Assembly (NCBI GenBank): GCA_965221035.1
Contig: OZ244860.1
Location: 930,001 to 994,000, forward strand
Reading direction: 5' to 3'
From: UBA6522 sp965221035
Lineage (GTDB): Bacteria > Pseudomonadota > Gammaproteobacteria > Steroidobacterales > Rariloculaceae
DNA length: 64,000 nt
Below the pieces are notes generated by a model, which was given only the letters and a program-made list of their open reading frames with translations, did no database searches and was not told where the DNA came from. Position 1 is the stretch's first letter; every line of letters begins with the position of its first letter. This document shows positions 1-8,636 of this stretch, piece by piece. Made by a program: the position numbers and the translations under genes.

Positions 1-1837
1 ACAGACCCGCCCCGGTCAGGCCCATCAGGTCGGTCGCCAAACCCTGATCGAGTAGCCCGACCCCAGCCAGCGCGATCCAGGCGCGCTCGATCGCAGAGAG
101 GTTGCCCCGCAAGTGCCCGACGATGGCGCCCGCCAGCAGGAATACCCCCGCAGCGCCGCTGGCCGCCGTGAACCCGATCTCCAGCATCGTACCGTCGGCG
201 AGCAGCGCCGGCCCGAAGAAGAACGCGAACGGCAACAGATAGCAGACCAGCCCGTAACGGAACGCCGTCCACCCCACGCGGTTGACGTCCGCGTCGGCCA
301 CGCCCGCGGCCACGAAGGACGCCAGGGCGACCGGCGGCGTAATGGTGGACACGCAGCCGAAGAAGAAGACGAACATGTGCGCGGTAAGCAACGGCACGCC
401 CATTTCCGCCAGCGCCGGAGCCACGACAGTCGCCAGAATCAGGTAGGCCGCGGTGGTGGGCAGGCCCATGCCGAGGATGATGGCGGCCACCATGGTGAGC
501 AACAGTCCCACCAGCGGAATGCCTCCGGACAGCGAGATGATGAAGATGGACAACTTCGATCCCAGGCCGGTAACGGAAAGAATGCCGGAAATGATCCCCG
601 CAGCGGCGCATGCGGCCGAAATCGGCACGGCACTTCGCACGCCCGCGATGAGGGCGCGGCCGATCCTGGCGAAGAGTTCCCTTGAGACCGCCCTCGTCCA
701 CAGCAGATGCAGTCCAAGCAGCATGGCGATGGCGTAGAACGAGGCCTTCACCGGCGAATAACCCGCGATCATCATCCCCACCAGGGCGATGAACGGGACC
801 ACGAAGGGAACACCGGCGAGAAGCGTCATCGACATCCGCCCGGCGTCCGCGTCCGGTTCGCCGGGCCGAATGCCGCTCTTCAGCGCCTGCAAATGCACGA
901 CCACCAGTACCGAGGCAAAGAACAACAGGGCAGGCATCAGCCCGGCCTTCATGACATTCACATAGGGCGTGCCGACGATCTCCGCCATGATGAAGGCGGC
1001 CGCGCCCATGACCGGGGGCATGATCTGCCCGCCGGTCGAGACCACCGCCTCGATGGCCCCGGCCTGATGCGGCCGGTAGCCCTCGCGCTTCATCACCGGG
1101 ATCGTGAACGAACCCGTGACGGCGACATTGCCCGCGGCCGAACCGGAGATCATTCCCAACATCGTGCTGAAGATGACGGCGGTCTTGGCGGAAGCGGCGG
1201 TCATGCCGCGCGTCAGCACCGTGGAGAACCTGAAGAAAAAATGTCCCGCGCCGAATTCCGACAGAAAGGCGCCGAAGATGGTGAACAGGATGATGTAGGT
1301 CGACGCCACGCCGATCGGAATCCCGTAGATGCCCTGCCCGGAAAGGGACAGGAACGAAACCACGCTCTCCATTCTCACGCCGCGGCCATAAAGCACGCCG
1401 GGCAGCCAGGGCGAGACCGCGGGATAGGCCAGAAACACCGCGGTGATCACCGCCAGGAAGTTGCCGGCCGCCCGTCGCGCCGCCTCCACCACCAGGAGGA
1501 TGATCATGACCCCCACCGCGATGTCCACCGTGGTGGCGGCGCCGCCGCTGAACGCGATGTCATCCCAACGGGCCAGCAGGTAGGCACCGGTGCCCATCGC
1601 CGCGCCAAACAGCACGCCGCTCAACCACGATCCGCCCGGCCTCCGGCCGCTCCCCTCGGAGTCACCTGCCAGCAGAAAGACCAGGCCAAGCATCACCGTC
1701 AGGTGGACGGCGCGCACCACCATCGTCGAAAGCACCAGGAGTCCGGAGACGTTGGCCAGGTGGAACAGGCCCAGAACCAGGGCCAGCGAGCCGGTCAATC
1801 GCGTCCTCAGCGCGTGCGGGGATTCAGGGCGCGGCAT
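1..1837 (-). CDS. TRAP transporter fused permease (TAXI type, DctQM fusion), 3' end outside window
   Basis: This is the membrane component of a TRAP uptake system that moves a small organic acid or similar solute with a sodium or proton gradient. The minus-strand frame opens at an ATG 15 bases after the stop of the binding-protein gene and stays open for 612 codons to the window edge. It is hydrophobic throughout, with an N-terminal DctQ-like block of about four spans followed by a long DctM-like block. Conserved-looking DctM stretches are visible, such as GSAAGNVAVTGSFTIP, GAIEAVVSTGGQIMPPVMGA and MGLPTTAAYLI, and the glycine and proline rich reentrant segments are typical of TAXI-type fused permeases. 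It is clearly co-transcribed with the upstream binding lipoprotein. The substrate cannot be read from sequence. The C-terminus is missing because the window ends. Confidence 0.9.
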   Translation of the reverse strand, partial: MPRPESPHALRTRLTGSLALVLGLFHLANVSGLLVLSTMVVRAVHLTVMLGLVFLLAGDSEGSGRRPGGSWLSGVLFGAAMGTGAYLLARWDDIAFSGGAATTVDIAVGVMIILLVVEAARRAAGNFLAVITAVFLAYPAVSPWLPGVLYGRGVRMESVVSFLSLSGQGIYGIPIGVASTYIILFTIFGAFLSEFGAGHFFFRFSTVLTRGMTAASAKTAVIFSTMLGMISGSAAGNVAVTGSFTIPVMKREGYRPHQAGAIEAVVSTGGQIMPPVMGAAAFIMAEIVGTPYVNVMKAGLMPALLFFASVLVVVHLQALKSGIRPGEPDADAGRMSMTLLAGVPFVVPFIALVGMMIAGYSPVKASFYAIAMLLGLHLLWTRAVSRELFARIGRALIAGVRSAVPISAACAAAGIISGILSVTGLGSKLSIFIISLSGGIPLVGLLLTMVAAIILGMGLPTTAAYLILATVVAPALAEMGVPLLTAHMFVFFFGCVSTITPPVALASFVAAGVADADVNRVGWTAFRYGLVCYLLPFAFFFGPALLADGTMLEIGFTAASGAAGVFLLAGAIVGHLRGNLSAIERAWIALAGVGLLDQGLATDLMGLTGAGL

Positions 1838-1852
1838 TGCCGGCACGGGTCG

Positions 1853-2848
1853 CTACTGTTCGGCGAAATATCGGGCCGCGCCGGGATGCAACGGCAGTGG
1901 AAGCTCGACCGACCGCGCCGCATCGATCTGCCCGGCGATCGCGTTGGTTTCTCGCAGTTCCGCCAGATTTCCATAGATCGACTCCACCACTTCGTACACC
2001 GTGTCTTCTGGCTCGCTGCCCCGCACGATCAGGACATTGGCGATGGCGAGCACCGTGGAGCCGGTTTGGGTGTCGTAGACGGTGGGTGGAAGGTCCACCG
2101 GATAGTAGTAGGGATTGTCGGCAACGAACTGTCGGATGACGGCATCATCCACATGAATGAAGGCCAGCTCCTGTGTGGCTCGGGTCTGCATGACAGCTGC
2201 CGCGGGGTACCCGGCCAGCGCGAACGCGGCGTCCACGTTGCCGTCGCCCAACTGGGTGAACCCGTCGGAGTACGACAGGAAGCTCGGCACCACGTCATCC
2301 AGCGTCATGCCGTGGGATTGGAGCAGCAGGTCGGTGAGTGTCACGGTCGGCCCGCCGGCCGGGCCGATGGCAAGCCGCTTGCCGCGCAATTCGGCGAACG
2401 TGGGCACGTCGCCCCCTGCCCGGGCGATCAGGTGCAGCACGCTGGGGTGCAACGCGCCCGCGGCGAGGATATCCAGCGGAGATTCGTACGGCCCTTCCCC
2501 CCGGTGGGCAAAGTAAGCCAGGTCGGCGTTGGTCAGGGCCATTTCCAGTTCCCCGCCGGCCACCAGCCTGGGGTTCTCCAACGCGCCCCGGGTGACGATG
2601 GGCACCATGGAGATGCCGTCGGCGTTCCGGGTCACAAGGCTGGCAATTCCCTGTCCGAGCGGATAATACGCCCCGCCCAACGCCGCGGTGCCCAGACGGA
2701 ATTCCTGCCGGTCGGCGGGCGGCGCGCAGGCCGTCAAGACCACGGCGGTGGCAAACGCGATGATGACTTTGATGGTTGCGATGGCGAAATCCCTAGCGAA
2801 GCACTTCCCGAAAGACGCGATGCTAGCACGCCATGTAGCCTGGTCCAT
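1853..2848 (-). CDS. TAXI-family TRAP transporter solute-binding lipoprotein
   Basis: This is the periplasmic substrate receptor of the TRAP system encoded immediately downstream. The 331-residue protein has an N-terminal hydrophobic stretch ending in a lipobox (VVLTAC, Cys about residue 42), so it is probably lipid anchored. The mature part has TAXI-family landmarks: FRLGTAALGGAYYPLGQGIASLV near the start (a glycine-rich opening motif), then LRGKRLAIGPAGGPT and a C-terminal helical end. The N-region before the hydrophobic segment is unusually long (about 27 residues), but no later ATG or GTG gives a better start. The permease starts 15 bp after this stop. The ligand is unknown; TAXI proteins often bind glutamate or dicarboxylates, but that is not shown here. 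Confidence 0.88.
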   Translation of the reverse strand: MDQATWRASIASFGKCFARDFAIATIKVIIAFATAVVLTACAPPADRQEFRLGTAALGGAYYPLGQGIASLVTRNADGISMVPIVTRGALENPRLVAGGELEMALTNADLAYFAHRGEGPYESPLDILAAGALHPSVLHLIARAGGDVPTFAELRGKRLAIGPAGGPTVTLTDLLLQSHGMTLDDVVPSFLSYSDGFTQLGDGNVDAAFALAGYPAAAVMQTRATQELAFIHVDDAVIRQFVADNPYYYPVDLPPTVYDTQTGSTVLAIANVLIVRGSEPEDTVYEVVESIYGNLAELRETNAIAGQIDAARSVELPLPLHPGAARYFAEQ

Positions 2849-2861
2849 CCCCGTGGGCGAA

Positions 2862-2950
2862 ATCCCCCGTTGCCGTCGGAGAATTGCCCTCCATCACCGT
2901 GGCCGAATTGCCCTCATTCCCGTCGCCGAATTGACACTCCCGTCGCCGCT
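2862..2950. repeat. Imperfect short direct repeats in the divergent intergenic region
   Basis: The 107-bp gap between the TRAP binding-protein gene (minus) and the membrane-fused synthase (plus) contains three imperfect copies, about 20-25 bp apart, of a unit built on GAATTGCCCTC plus CCGTCGCCG. The copies begin near 2890, 2911 and 2933. They fill the expected promoter region of both genes. They may be operator half-sites or a simple replication-slippage product; nothing in the sequence decides this. Confidence 0.5.
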
Positions 2951-2955
2951 GATCG

Positions 2956-5900
2956 ATGATGCCGCAACGCATCGCAACGGCTCGGCGCGAATTCCGCGCC
3001 GGCGACTGGACCATGAGCAGAAAGCGCCGCAAGCACCAGCCGGCCAGGACCGGTTCCCCGTCAGGCGAACGCCGGCCGACTGTTGTCCCGGACGGCGCGT
3101 CCGATCTGGGCGCGCTGCTAGGCGTCGGCGCCTGTTTCGTGCTTTCGGGTTTCGCCGCCCTGCTCTACCAGACCGCCTGGATGCGCCAGTTCTCGGTGGT
3201 ATTCGGCACCTCGGAGCTGGCCGTGGCGACGGTGCTTTCAGCCTACATGGCAGGGCTGGCCCTGGGAGCCGGGATCGCCGGACGATACGTGCACCGGATC
3301 ACCCGTCCCGTTCTCGTGTACGGGATCCTGGAGGCCGGCGTGGCGGTTTCCGCCCTGGCCGTTCCGCTGTTGCTGGCGCTGGCGAACCTTCTGTACGGCG
3401 GCATGCTGGGCGGGCAGCCGGAACCCGCCGACGCCAGCGGGCTGGGACAGTCCGCGTTCTACCTGGTGGTGGCCTTCATTGTGCTGGCGATCCCCACCGG
3501 CTGCATGGGCGCCACGCTGCCCATGCTGACTCGGCACGTGGTCCGGTCGAAGGACCAGATCGGGCCCCGCGTGGGATGGCTCTACGCGTTGAACACGGTG
3601 GGTGCGGTCGGCGGCACGGTGACCGCGGGATTCCTGCTGCTGCCCGTCCTGGGCCTGTCGGGAACCGTTTGGGTGGGCGTTTTCGTGAATGCCCTGGTGT
3701 TTCTCATCGCGGCCTGGATCGCCCGAGACATTTCGCCACTCGCAGCGGCGGCGGAAGGGACCCAAGCGGTCGCCGCTGAGCCCACCTTGGCAGCGAATTC
3801 CTCACCGACCACGATGGGCCCGGCCCGCCGTCTCGCGGGCCCCCACTGGATACTCCCGCTGATGCTCGTCTCGGGCGCCAACACGTTCACTTATGAAGTG
3901 CTCTGGACCCGCCTGCTCGGCCATGTCCTCGGCGGCAGCATCGCCGCCTTCTCCACCATGCTCGCCGCCTTCCTGGGCGGCATCGCGATCGGCAGCGCAC
4001 TGGCCGCGCGGTACGCCAGGAGCGTCGGCACGGCGTTGACGGGATTCGTGGTGACGCAATTCGGCATCGCGGTCACGTCCATCCTGATCTACGAATTCCT
4101 CCACCTGCTGATACCCGAAACCGCCGGCCTGCGCGGCAACGCGCCGCTGGCGATGGTCGTGCTTCTGCCGGCGACGCTGTTCATCGGCGCGACGTTCCCG
4201 TTCGCGGTGCGCATCCTCGCCACCGGCGAGGCGGATGCCGCGCCGGCGTCCGCACGCGTCTACGCATGGAACACGTTTGGGGCCATCGTCGGCGCGGCCA
4301 TCGCCGGGTTCATCCTCATCCCGGCACTGAAGTACGAGGGCGCGATTCTGATGGCGGTGACCGTCAACGCGGCCGTGGCAGCCGCCGCCAGCCTGGTGAT
4401 CATCGCCGGCCGTCATCGCACCGCGGCGGCCGCGTGCGTCGGCCTCGCCGCCATCGCGCTGGTCTACCGGCCGGTGATTCCGGAGGAGGTCTTGCGGACA
4501 TCGCCCCTGACCGGTTACGGCGAGGGAGCGATCCGGTACTACGAGGTGGGCCGGTCCGCCACGGTGCTGGTGCTGGAGGAAGACGGATTCCTCAACTTGA
4601 GAACCAATGGCCTGCCCGAGGCCTCGACCAACCTTCGGGGCGCGCCGCCCTACCAGCACAATCAGCACCTGCTCTCCACGGTGCCGGTGCTCGCCCGGCC
4701 CGACACCCGCGACATGCTCATCGTGGGTTTCGGGGGCGGCGTCGCCGTGGAAGGGGTTCCGCCCTCGGTGGAGGCCGTCGACGTGGTGGAGCTGGAGCCG
4801 AAGGTGATCGAGGCGAACCGCCTGCTGAGTCCCGAACGCGAGATCGATCCGTTGGAGGATCGTCGCGTGCGCGTTTTCGTCAACGACGCCAGAAGCGCGT
4901 TGCGGCTCACGTCAAAGCGCTACGACGCCATCGTCTCGCAACCCTCGCATCCCTGGACGGCCGGCGCATCGCACCTCTACACCCACGAATTCATGCGGCT
5001 GGCCAGGGAACACCTGAATCCCGGCGGCGTATTCCTGCAATGGATGAACTCCCAGTTCGTCACCGAATCCCTGCTTCGGAGCCTGTGCGCCACCATCCTG
5101 GACGTCTACGAACACGTCCGGGTCTACCAATGGAGCACCGAAGTGCTGTTCTTCCTGGGGTCCGATGAACCGCTGGACATCGAGCGAAACCTCGCCACCA
5201 CGGGCCGGCCCCTGGTGGATGACCCGATTCATTACCTGGAAAAGGGCATCGGCTCGGTGGAGGATGTACTCACCGCCCTGTTCATGGACGAAGCCAACAT
5301 CCGGCGTTTCGCGGACGGTGCGCCGCTGGTGACCGACGATTTCAACCGCATGGCCACCGAATCGGCCGTGGCGATGGAGCGAAACGAGACGCTCGCGTTC
5401 GGCGATCTGGTCGAACTCTCGCTGCCCTATGATCCGCGATTGCAGGCCGGCAGCTGGGTCCACAGGAATTTCCCCTTGGACATCAATTTCGGATACATGT
5501 CGGAAAGGCTGGAACGCAGCGGGTACAAGCGCCACGCCGTGGAGCTGGCCGAAACCCTGGAGGAACTGAACTCGCCGGAGTCCCTGCTGCTCATCGGCAT
5601 GGGGCTCAAGCGGCAGGGAGAGGATTTCGAATCCCAGCGCGTCCTGCTGTCGGCGATGCTGGCGGACCCCCAGGACGACCAGGCGCGCTTCGCGCTGCTT
5701 AGACCCTGGCTGAACCAGCTTGAACGTCCAGATGTTCCGGGCTATGTCACCGATATCGCAGGCCGCCTCTCCGGGTCGCAGGCGGCGGTGGTGGAAGGCT
5801 GGCGCGCCGCGTCGGAGCAGGACTGGCAACGGCTGGTCGAACTCGACGCCGAGCTGGCCCGCACGCGCCCGACCGACCAGTGGTACCTGGAGGCCGTCAA

Positions 5901-6303
5901 GCTGCGCGCCGACTGGCGGATCAAGGTCACCACGCCGGAGTACCAGCCCAGGCTTGCGAGGGAAGCCAAGCGGCTCATCGACAACGCCATCGCCATCTTC
6001 CAGGACCCGGAGTTCTACAGCATGCGGGTGGCAGCCGCGTTCGTGGCCGACGACGCCATTGACGTGATCGAGACCAGCCGAAGGTTGCTGCACGTGTTCG
6101 ACAACGAAGTGAACAATGCCGAGGCAGGCCGGCTGGACGTGACGCCGGCGGCCATCGACCAGAAATTACGCCAGATCGAGACGGTGCGGGTGGTCGTGGA
6201 CCAGGTGCGCCGGGACCACGACATACCGGGCTACAAGACCGACCAGCTAGACCGGGAACTGGGCAACATCATTCGGCGGTTGGAGCAACTGAGGGACGGG
6301 TGA
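2956..6303 (+). CDS. Fused multi-pass membrane protein / spermidine-synthase-like protein
   Basis: An 1115-residue protein of the fused MFS/spermidine synthase type. Residues about 50-510 form a dozen or more membrane spans arranged as two related halves (each half has a short glycine-rich GAGIAGRY or GSALAARY loop). Residues about 520-760 form a Rossmann methyltransferase-like domain resembling SpeE: DMLIVGFGGGVAVEGV is the nucleotide loop, VVELEPKVIE the acidic second strand, and VNDARSALRL, YDAIVSQPSHPW and HLYTHEFMRLAREHLNPGGVFLQW follow in the family order. Residues 800-1115 are soluble and helical, possibly TPR-like. Members rarely have a proven reaction, so polyamine synthesis should not be assumed; the usual SpeE catalytic loop is SQPSHPW here. 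A second ATG at 3013 is a possible start; neither ATG has a strong ribosome site. Confidence 0.82.
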   Translation: MMPQRIATARREFRAGDWTMSRKRRKHQPARTGSPSGERRPTVVPDGASDLGALLGVGACFVLSGFAALLYQTAWMRQFSVVFGTSELAVATVLSAYMAGLALGAGIAGRYVHRITRPVLVYGILEAGVAVSALAVPLLLALANLLYGGMLGGQPEPADASGLGQSAFYLVVAFIVLAIPTGCMGATLPMLTRHVVRSKDQIGPRVGWLYALNTVGAVGGTVTAGFLLLPVLGLSGTVWVGVFVNALVFLIAAWIARDISPLAAAAEGTQAVAAEPTLAANSSPTTMGPARRLAGPHWILPLMLVSGANTFTYEVLWTRLLGHVLGGSIAAFSTMLAAFLGGIAIGSALAARYARSVGTALTGFVVTQFGIAVTSILIYEFLHLLIPETAGLRGNAPLAMVVLLPATLFIGATFPFAVRILATGEADAAPASARVYAWNTFGAIVGAAIAGFILIPALKYEGAILMAVTVNAAVAAAASLVIIAGRHRTAAAACVGLAAIALVYRPVIPEEVLRTSPLTGYGEGAIRYYEVGRSATVLVLEEDGFLNLRTNGLPEASTNLRGAPPYQHNQHLLSTVPVLARPDTRDMLIVGFGGGVAVEGVPPSVEAVDVVELEPKVIEANRLLSPEREIDPLEDRRVRVFVNDARSALRLTSKRYDAIVSQPSHPWTAGASHLYTHEFMRLAREHLNPGGVFLQWMNSQFVTESLLRSLCATILDVYEHVRVYQWSTEVLFFLGSDEPLDIERNLATTGRPLVDDPIHYLEKGIGSVEDVLTALFMDEANIRRFADGAPLVTDDFNRMATESAVAMERNETLAFGDLVELSLPYDPRLQAGSWVHRNFPLDINFGYMSERLERSGYKRHAVELAETLEELNSPESLLLIGMGLKRQGEDFESQRVLLSAMLADPQDDQARFALLRPWLNQLERPDVPGYVTDIAGRLSGSQAAVVEGWRAASEQDWQRLVELDAELARTRPTDQWYLEAVKLRADWRIKVTTPEYQPRLAREAKRLIDNAIAIFQDPEFYSMRVAAAFVADDAIDVIETSRRLLHVFDNEVNNAEAGRLDVTPAAIDQKLRQIETVRVVVDQVRRDHDIPGYKTDQLDRELGNIIRRLEQLRDG

Positions 6304-6350
6304 GGCCACAACCGCGGCCGAATCTTCCGAGAGGGGCGTGCGACGCGGCC

Positions 6351-6433
6351 CCCCGTGCGGGTAAACGCGACGGCGACCGGATCACCGCCGTCGGAGCACC
6401 TCTATCGCGGCTCCCCGTGCGGGCAAACGCGAC
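6351..6433. repeat. Two 21-bp direct repeats between convergent genes
   Basis: CCCCGTGCGGGTAAACGCGAC at 6351-6371 recurs with one change at 6413-6433, 62 bp apart, and a degraded third copy may follow. They lie in the 166-bp space between the stop of the fused synthase gene and the stop of the secreted protein read on the other strand. No T-run terminator is seen. Their role is unknown. Confidence 0.55.
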
Positions 6434-6469
6434 TCCCTGCGTGGGCAACCGTGGGGAGCGTGATCCCGC

Positions 6470-7105
6470 TCAGCGGCGCATGCCGGCTGGACCACCCGCC
6501 GGCGGACCCGTCCGACAGGGATGCTCGTCCCGGCCCGTGTCGCAGACGTAAACGCGGTTCATGTAATTCATCCACTGGGTCCACGCACGGGCGGGAGGGT
6601 CCTGCTTCCAGATCATGCTGAGGATGTGCAACCGGTCATTGCCGAGCACGGTCTTGTTCAGGGACGCCAACGTCTGTCCGCCGGCCAATTCGCATACTTG
6701 CCGCCAGAGCACCATGGAATAGCCGTTCTCGGGGCCCTCGCCCAGAATTTCGGAACTGAAGGAATCGCATTGGTTTACATCGCTTTCCGTGCGCAGTTCG
6801 TAGACGCGATCGGCAGCTGCAATTCCGACCGCGGTGCGGTACGTCTCCTGGCGCAACGCCTCGCGCCAATCGGACGGCTCCTGCCCGCCGGGGAAGACAT
6901 ACCGCTCATCCTTCTCTTCTGCCTCACGGGCATAGGGCGTCCAGCCATTGGGCAGCGGCACCAGCATGGTCTCGCCTTCCGGGCTTTGGAGCACAACCTG
7001 GCCGCCCATACCCGCCGCCCCGGCGCGACCACCCATCTGTGCGGTCGCCGACTCGCAGACCACAGAAAAAATGAAACAAGCAAGCGCCAACACGTTTCCG
7101 TTCAT
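6470..7105 (-). CDS. Secreted hypothetical protein
   Basis: A 211-residue protein that I do not recognise. The chosen ATG at 7105 gives a classic Sec signal peptide (MNGNVLALACFIFSVVCESATA, cleavage expected after ATA); the open frame continues upstream but would then overlap the divergent cupin gene. The mature protein starts with a glycine-rich linker, then a compact domain with VPLPNGWTPY, a YVFPGGQEP turn and four or more cysteines (QCDSF, VCELAGG, VCDTG, HPCRTG) that could form disulfides in the periplasm. The last 15 residues are proline and glycine rich. It is transcribed away from the cupin gene and converges on the fused synthase. No catalytic motif is evident. Confidence 0.65.
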   Translation of the reverse strand: MNGNVLALACFIFSVVCESATAQMGGRAGAAGMGGQVVLQSPEGETMLVPLPNGWTPYAREAEEKDERYVFPGGQEPSDWREALRQETYRTAVGIAAADRVYELRTESDVNQCDSFSSEILGEGPENGYSMVLWRQVCELAGGQTLASLNKTVLGNDRLHILSMIWKQDPPARAWTQWMNYMNRVYVCDTGRDEHPCRTGPPAGGPAGMRR

Positions 7106-7127
7106 GGAAAATCCCGCACCACCGTCC

Positions 7128-7156
7128 TTGACTGGGAAGCCGTACGGTATGATAAG
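7128..7156 (+). promoter_or_regulatory. Candidate sigma70-type promoter for the cupin gene
   Basis: TTGACT (7128-7133) and GATAAG (7151-7156) are separated by 17 bp in the divergent gap. The -35 box matches five of six consensus bases and the -10 box four of six. It would start a transcript about 85 nt before the cupin ATG. This is a pattern match only. Confidence 0.4.
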
Positions 7157-7246
7157 CGCCCGAATGTTGGCAAGGCCAGCGCCCGCGAAACGGGCCCCAT
7201 GGCCCCGGTCGAGCGAAATGCGCCCTTGCCTGCAGTGCCGAGGTGG

Positions 7247-7798
7247 ATGATGGGCGTAAGGCGGGTGGTCACGGGCCAAGACGAGAACGGCAAGGCCATC
7301 GTGGTGTCGGACGGGGACGCTGCCAATGTCGTCCGTCCACCACACCGAGGGGGCGTTGCCATCCACAATCTCTGGCTCCTGGACGGCGCCCCGGCAAGAG
7401 TATTCGGACCGGAGGAAACCACCGACTGCGAGATCGGCCTCTTGCCGCCCGCCAACGGCTCGGTTTTCCGTGTGATCGAATTCCCTCCCGAGAAGGGCTG
7501 GATCGACAAGGTGGACGCAGACGCAGTAAAGGCGGCCTGGGATTCCATCGGCGCCGGCCACGTCCGCGACCGCAGCAGGCCTCCGCATCCGTACATGCAC
7601 CGCACCGAAACCGTGGACTTCGCGCTCTGCCTTGAAGGCGAAATCCACCTGGTGCTGGACGACTCCGAAGTCCTGATCCGGACCGGAGACACGGTCATCC
7701 AGAGGGGAACGAATCACGCCTGGAGCAACCGATCCGACGCCGTATGCAAGATGATGTTCGTGCTGGTCAACGGGACCTTTGGAGGCGAGACGGGGTAA
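7247..7798 (+). CDS. Cupin-domain protein
   Basis: A 183-residue single-domain cupin. The N-terminal part (RRVVTGQDENGKAIVVSDG) resembles the opening of a widespread group of small cupins next to catabolic genes; the C-terminal half is the barrel, with PHPYMHRTETVDFALCLEGEIHLVLDD as cupin motif 1 and GDTVIQRGTNHAWSNRSD as motif 2. Motif 1 has His and Glu candidates for metal binding (HRTETVDF) and motif 2 supplies NHAW. The ATG pair at 7247/7250 was preferred because family members start just before RRVVTG and GAGG lies upstream. The frame is open back to 6521 only because it shadows the opposite gene. The substrate is unknown; it may be a small dioxygenase, isomerase or sensor. Confidence 0.8.
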   Translation: MMGVRRVVTGQDENGKAIVVSDGDAANVVRPPHRGGVAIHNLWLLDGAPARVFGPEETTDCEIGLLPPANGSVFRVIEFPPEKGWIDKVDADAVKAAWDSIGAGHVRDRSRPPHPYMHRTETVDFALCLEGEIHLVLDDSEVLIRTGDTVIQRGTNHAWSNRSDAVCKMMFVLVNGTFGGETG

Positions 7799-7867
7799 CA
7801 GGGCGTGATCGTGGGGGCGCGTTAACAGAGCGCGATCATTGGTGGCGCGGTAAAGGAGCGCAATTTA
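7795..7867. repeat. Tandem repeat beginning at the cupin stop codon
   Basis: Two and a half imperfect copies of a unit of about 27 bp: 7795-7820, 7821-7848 and a shorter third at 7849-7867. Each copy opens with GTAAC, GTTAAC or GGTAAA, so the TAA of the cupin stop is carried in every copy, and each contains a version of AGNGCGNGATC. The array fills most of the gap to the next gene. Confidence 0.65.
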
Positions 7868-7921
7868 TGAATGCTCGGCTCTGAGGCACAATGGATGTCG
7901 GATCACATTGAAGGAAACAGG

Positions 7922-8464
7922 ATGAACGAAATAAATCGCTTGAGCACATTGGTAGGCTCGTTGCTGTTGGCCGTTGGGGCTTACGCTGAAACACCCGTTG
8001 AAGTCACCCTGGTGGAGAAACACGACGAACCGCGGGGATTCTGTCTGGACACGCTTGGTTTCCAGCAGAACGCGCGGCCCGAGGAAGGCTTGCAGACGCA
8101 CAGTTGCTACAGTTACCAGGGTCAGCTGGGGGTCGACCAGGCATTCGATGCGGAAGGCATCCCCGATGCGATGTTCCGGCTGATCGAATTCGATCTGTGC
8201 ATGACCGCGGAGGGACTCTCCACCGGCAGCGAGTTTGCGCTGGAGCCCTGCGACGGAAGCGAGAACCAACGGTTCGAGCATCGCGCAAACGGGGAAATAG
8301 TGGCGCTCGCGGCACCTGACAATTGCGTCACCGCCGGCGACGGGCCCAGCCGCCACGGTGGTGGTGGCGAACCGGTGCACCTGATCCGTGATCTGACGCT
8401 GGAAGCCTGTGACGGCGGCCTTGAAGACCGCCAGCGGTGGCGGCTACGCGAAACGGCAGACTAG
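7922..8464 (+). CDS. Exported ricin-type (beta-trefoil) lectin-like protein
   Basis: A 180-residue exported protein. The start at 7922 has AAGGA 8 bases upstream and gives a signal peptide (MNEINRLSTLVGSLLLAVGAYAE). The mature part contains recurring trefoil features: FCLDTLG, LCMTAEG and NCVTAGDG each open a subdomain with a C-L/M/V-D/T pattern, and each ends in a Q-x-W-like element (ENQRFEHRANG, DRQRWRLRE). This is the pattern of ricin B-type carbohydrate-binding folds, though the Trp of QxW is replaced by Phe in one repeat. There is no attached enzyme domain, so it is probably a periplasmic or secreted sugar-binding module. It is a stand-alone gene. Confidence 0.6.
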   Translation: MNEINRLSTLVGSLLLAVGAYAETPVEVTLVEKHDEPRGFCLDTLGFQQNARPEEGLQTHSCYSYQGQLGVDQAFDAEGIPDAMFRLIEFDLCMTAEGLSTGSEFALEPCDGSENQRFEHRANGEIVALAAPDNCVTAGDGPSRHGGGGEPVHLIRDLTLEACDGGLEDRQRWRLRETAD

Positions 8465-8489
8465 ATTCTGGAACGAGTTCCCGCAAGGT

Positions 8490-8510
8490 GGGGCCCCAAA
8501 CGTGGGCCCC
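8490..8510 (+). terminator. Hairpin after the lectin-like gene
   Basis: GGGGCCC (8490-8496) and GGGCCCC (8504-8510) form a perfect 7-bp GC stem with a 7-nt loop, 26 bp after the stop codon. There is no following T-run, so if it terminates transcription it is not a textbook intrinsic terminator. Confidence 0.35.
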
Positions 8511-8590
8511 GCGCAAATTCAGGAGACGGGGATTCTTTCCGTAGACAACATACCCTGTAGATCGGGCCCAATGGGTGTACCCGAACAGTG

Positions 8591-8636
8591 CTTACAGGGC
8601 TTACAGGCAGGCGATCACCCTACAGGTAGGCGATCA
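8591..8636. repeat. Tandem duplication of the 3' end of the membrane-protein gene
   Basis: Read on the minus strand, the last 17 nt of the gene (TGATCGCCTACCTGTAG, 8636-8620) are followed by a near copy ending TGTAAG (8617-8600) and then a 9-nt fragment of the same unit ending TGTAAG (8599-8591). Each copy carries a stop codon. Confidence 0.6.

Noticed and set aside
707..2959. Long plus-strand open frame of 750 codons
   Set aside because: It is the antisense shadow of the TRAP transporter genes: composition is arginine, histidine and glycine rich with no domain, and the minus strand has clear transporter motifs.
6521..7246. N-terminal extension of the cupin frame
   Set aside because: The upstream part shadows the secreted protein gene on the other strand, has no ribosome site and would not fit the family's start.
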